Shown piece by piece: positions 61,322 through 64,000 of a stretch of DNA of 64,000 nt. The first letter of the stretch is position 1. Every line of letters starts with the position of its first letter. A program made the translations under genes and the position numbers. Origin of the DNA: Haliclystus octoradiatus (lineage: Eukaryota > Cnidaria > Staurozoa > Stauromedusae > Haliclystidae); the NCBI GenBank assembly GCA_916610825.1, contig OU744448.1, positions 17,049,936 through 17,113,935 of the forward strand. The letters run 5' to 3'. Below the pieces are notes generated by a model, which had not been told where the DNA came from, made no database searches, and worked only from the letters and a program-made list of their open reading frames with translations.

Positions 61322-62786
61322 ACAGTATAGCATATCAGACACTGGAGCTGTTTCCATTCATTGCATGGCTGCTTTATCATTCCTTTCTAAGTAGCTTTAT
61401 AGCCTATATAATAGATCTGATTGCAGAAGTAAAATCTTGCAACGATATACTAATGAAGTCAATACATCGGTAGGCCTAGTCTGTGAACTAAATTTTGAAT
61501 TATTTTGATTGGTGTAGACAATATAAATAGCCTAGTATTTTGATAATTTTTTCGTTTCAATGAGCATCTACCTAACATCATTGGTCATGAACCAGTATTT
61601 TTGATTTAAAGTTATTAGATGTATCTATAGGTGTAAGCAGTCTGGCCTATTAAGGTTGATATGTGTGTGTGGAGTAAATATGGTCTGAGCTGTGTTATCC
61701 ATGTAACTGTTGGCTCAAATTATAATAATTTCAATATTGGAAAGAATGCCGTTTGCAGGCAAGATATTAAACGCAGATTCGCTTTTGCTGATGAAACCCT
61801 ACCTAGATGCATTTTTTAATATCATGTCAAATTTATATAGAATCAAATCACTTCAGCATACTTGTTGAATGTCCATGCCAAAAGAGCTTGCATGTCTGTT
61901 TTGGCTGCACACACAAATGCTCCAAAATTTAGTTTTTTGAGAGAAACACAGAAATGTAGGCCTAAAGGTGTGTAGTCAATAGTCATGGACTCACTGTTTT
62001 AATTTATTGAAATTGAGACGCGCAATCATTTTCGCGGCTGAAATTCAAACCACGCATTTCATAATTTTATCCGTATTTTATAAGAACATGACATAATTTC
62101 CATGATTATTTAGATGTTATATCCAAAATTTGCCAACATATGTGATCCGTCCGACGTCCGTGCAAAATTACACCAGAATTTGGCTTTCAGCCGCGCATTT
62201 TCAGAGCAATAATACCACCTTGGCCGCGCACAATGCAACCTTTCCAATCTGGAACACTGCGATTGGGACATTGAGCACAGCAACGGACAATGCGACCAGA
62301 TTGGAAGAATGCTGTTTTCAGGCAAGATCTTGGCCGCGCGAGCACTCCTGCTGCTGGCATTTCGTAATTTTATCCATGTTTTACAAGAAAATGTCAACAT
62401 TTCCATGATTATTTACATTTTATATCAAAACCTATCTTAAATGTAAAGGCCTAATTAATCCACCCACGCAAAATTGCACCAGAATTTGGCTATGCTGTCT
62501 GATAGCAAATAATCGTGCAGTGTACGAGGAAATTACTGAGACAGACCATATAGCAAGATGAAAAGCTAGGACTAATAATTTAATTGATAGCTCATGGTCA
62601 ATTGGTCATGACTGATCATTTGATCATGACATATTTACATTATTATCGGGCATATGTTATCCAAAATAGCTGTGTTTATCCTCATAATAGAACGTTCAAT
62701 TACAATAACCCGAATAAAAGAAGACTTACCTTTGGATGGATAGAGTGTATTATTCCAATCCAACAGTATTTTTAGATCGAAAAACG
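61322..62786. other. Intergenic with a ~303-bp direct duplication
   Basis: Sequences at about 62055-62195 and 62358-62495 are diverged direct copies (CATTTC.TAATTTTATCC, TTTCCATGATTATTTA, CACCAGAATTTGGCT), spaced by about 303 bp. No gene is seen. Confidence 0.5.
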
Positions 62787-62988
62787 ATTTATCAGTGAGT
62801 TTCGATAGAAATGAAAGGCAGCTTGCTGGCCTTTTGATGCAGTCTCATCTGATTTCGCGGTTCTAATTCCAATCTGAAAGACTGGGGAGATTTCAGGAGA
62901 TTTAGTAGCCTAAAATCATCTTACTCTACATATTGATTCAAGATTCAGGATCACCCTTACCAGTAATGTGATTTGGAAACGAATAGGG
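62787..62988 (+). repeat. 202-bp inverted repeat, TAF6L side
   Basis: Inverse of 47654-47855 with one difference (TTTGGAAACG against TTTGGAGACG). It ends 115 bases upstream of the TAF6L-like ATG. Confidence 0.9.
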
Positions 62989-63103
62989 CTACCAATTTTG
63001 GAAAGTTGGAAACATGTTAGATGTTTGCTATAATCTTGGTTGAAAATTAAGAACTTTTCCCACTCGATGTACAAATCAAAACAAAATCAAGGACCTAACT
63101 ACA

Positions 63104-63462
63104 ATGGCTGAAGAAAGGACAGATTTTGTTCTATTTCCCTCTTCATCTGTCGAGATCACACGAGAAATAAGTGGCATTCAAAATCCATTGACAAATGAAA
63201 CAGTTTCAAAAATAGCAGAAGATGTAACTTATCGTATCAGAGAAACACTCCAAGTAGGTTATGGTTGCCTACTTTATTGTAAACTTTTCATGAACCATTG
63301 GATGATTGAGTCATTCAACATTCACTGGACATAAACCACACTCTATGGACCTAACTATTTCTTTTGTGTTTGTAGCTGGCTATGAAATATATGAGACATG
63401 CCAAACGGAAATGCTTGACTATTAATGACATATCCAAAGCCATGAAATGCAACGATATTGAG
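63104..63462 (+). CDS. taf6l: TAF6L/TAF6-type histone-fold protein, first two exons (partial)
   Basis: Exon 1 (63104-63253) runs from MAEERTDFVLFPSSSVEI to EDVTYRIRETLQ and ends CAA/GTAGGT. Exon 2 (63376-63462) follows TGTAG with LAMKYMRHAKRKCLTINDIS and KAMKCNDIE, ending GAG/GTATTT. Together they form the histone fold of the TAF6 family (helix 1, 'EDV.YR.RE' helix 2, 'HAKR..LT..D...A' strand and helix 3). TAF6 pairs with TAF9 in TFIID, TAF6L in SAGA-type coactivators. MRHAKRKCLT is nearer to TAF6L, but TAF6 cannot be excluded. The rest lies outside the window. Confidence 0.8.
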
Positions 63463-63574
63463 GTATTTGATAATACTTTTCACCTAGTTATACCTTATTT
63501 ACCTGGAAAAATTTTATTTGATAAAACCTGTTTACAATAAAAATCATTTATTATCCAAAGGAATGGAATAACTC

Positions 63575-63885
63575 CGCGGCTAAATAGATCATTATCGCAG
63601 CTAATTGACTGTAGCCACATAATTCAAAAATCACAGCTTAATTGTCAGTTTACCGCATCTAAATAGATTATTTCCACAGCTAATTACGAATAGATGCATT
63701 TTTGAAAAATCTCAACTATAAATCTATGCGCTTAAGCTAAATAGATAATTTCCGCAGCTAATTTTCTAATAGCTGCATCTTTATAGCAGCTTTAAAGTCA
63801 TTTTGCCGAAGCTAAATAGATAATTTCCGCAGCTAATTGCCTAACAGACGCAACTTTGAAAAATCGCAGTTAAAAGTAATTTATT
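63575..63885. repeat. ~75-79-bp tandem repeat in the TAF6L-like intron
   Basis: Four units carry TAAATAGAT.ATT..C.CAGCTAATT at 63581, 63660, 63738 and 63813 (spacings 79, 78, 75), followed by a less conserved GCAACTTTGAAAAATCGCAG-like part. No coding signal. Confidence 0.8.
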
Positions 63886-64000
63886 CACATCTTTTCTTTG
63901 CTCACCCCCTTGATTGAATACATCGGTACTAATATTCAACCCTTCGCCCCATTAGTTTAAAATAAGATTTTGACCATCCTCCTCTTCGTCAATGAATAAC

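Noticed and set aside
47654..62988. A giant 15-kb transposon (Polinton-like) with 202-bp terminal inverted repeats
   Set aside because: No target duplication flanks the repeats and the interior holds only unrelated repeats, with no polymerase, integrase or capsid genes.

Overview
This window is nuclear DNA of an animal, most likely an AT-rich, intron-rich invertebrate deuterostome or similar; the species cannot be fixed from the sequence alone. Two conserved host genes are present. On the minus strand a complete eIF4A3 gene (DEAD-box helicase of the exon junction complex) runs from its ATG at 47579 to its stop at 9553 in 12 coding exons that join, with GT-AG borders and matching phases, into 404 codons plus a stop. 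On the plus strand, at the right edge, the first two coding exons of a TAF6L/TAF6-type histone-fold gene begin at 63104. The two genes are divergent.

Almost everything else is mobile DNA. 1218-6100 is a decayed minus-strand Helitron. eIF4A3 intron 6 (12163-14242) holds a LINE fragment. Intron 5 (14324-29784, 15.5 kb) holds a pogo-like MITE with a hAT MITE nested in it, a long AAT microsatellite, an array of five Penelope-like element (PLE) copies in alternating orientation with hammerhead ribozyme motifs, a 146-bp tandem repeat, and a second pogo-like element directly beside exon 5. Intron 2 holds a 1.1-kb TIR element and a complete LTR retrotransposon with apparently identical LTRs. Intron 1 holds two more copies of the 1.1-kb element, one of them split by a 4.95-kb DNA transposon that carries an uncharacterised DDE-type protein.

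The 15-kb stretch between the two host genes (47.6-63.1 kb) carries two small MITEs, a 178-bp satellite interrupted by a 5'-truncated LINE, and a 4.2-kb hAT element with a spliced transposase gene. A 202-bp sequence is present in inverted orientation just upstream of each host gene (47654-47855 and 62787-62988), which suggests an inversion with duplicated breakpoints or a duplicated promoter-proximal block.

The most notable systems are: (1) the PLE array, with inverted dimers and ribozymes lying in sense inside a helicase gene intron; (2) the 39704-44656 transposon, with GGGCAATTCCAT termini, a 4-bp target duplication, seven direct subterminal repeats and a transposase-like protein of a family I cannot name; and (3) the inverted 202-bp repeat in front of both host genes. 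All element borders were read by eye from terminal repeats and target-site duplications; no database search or computation was run.
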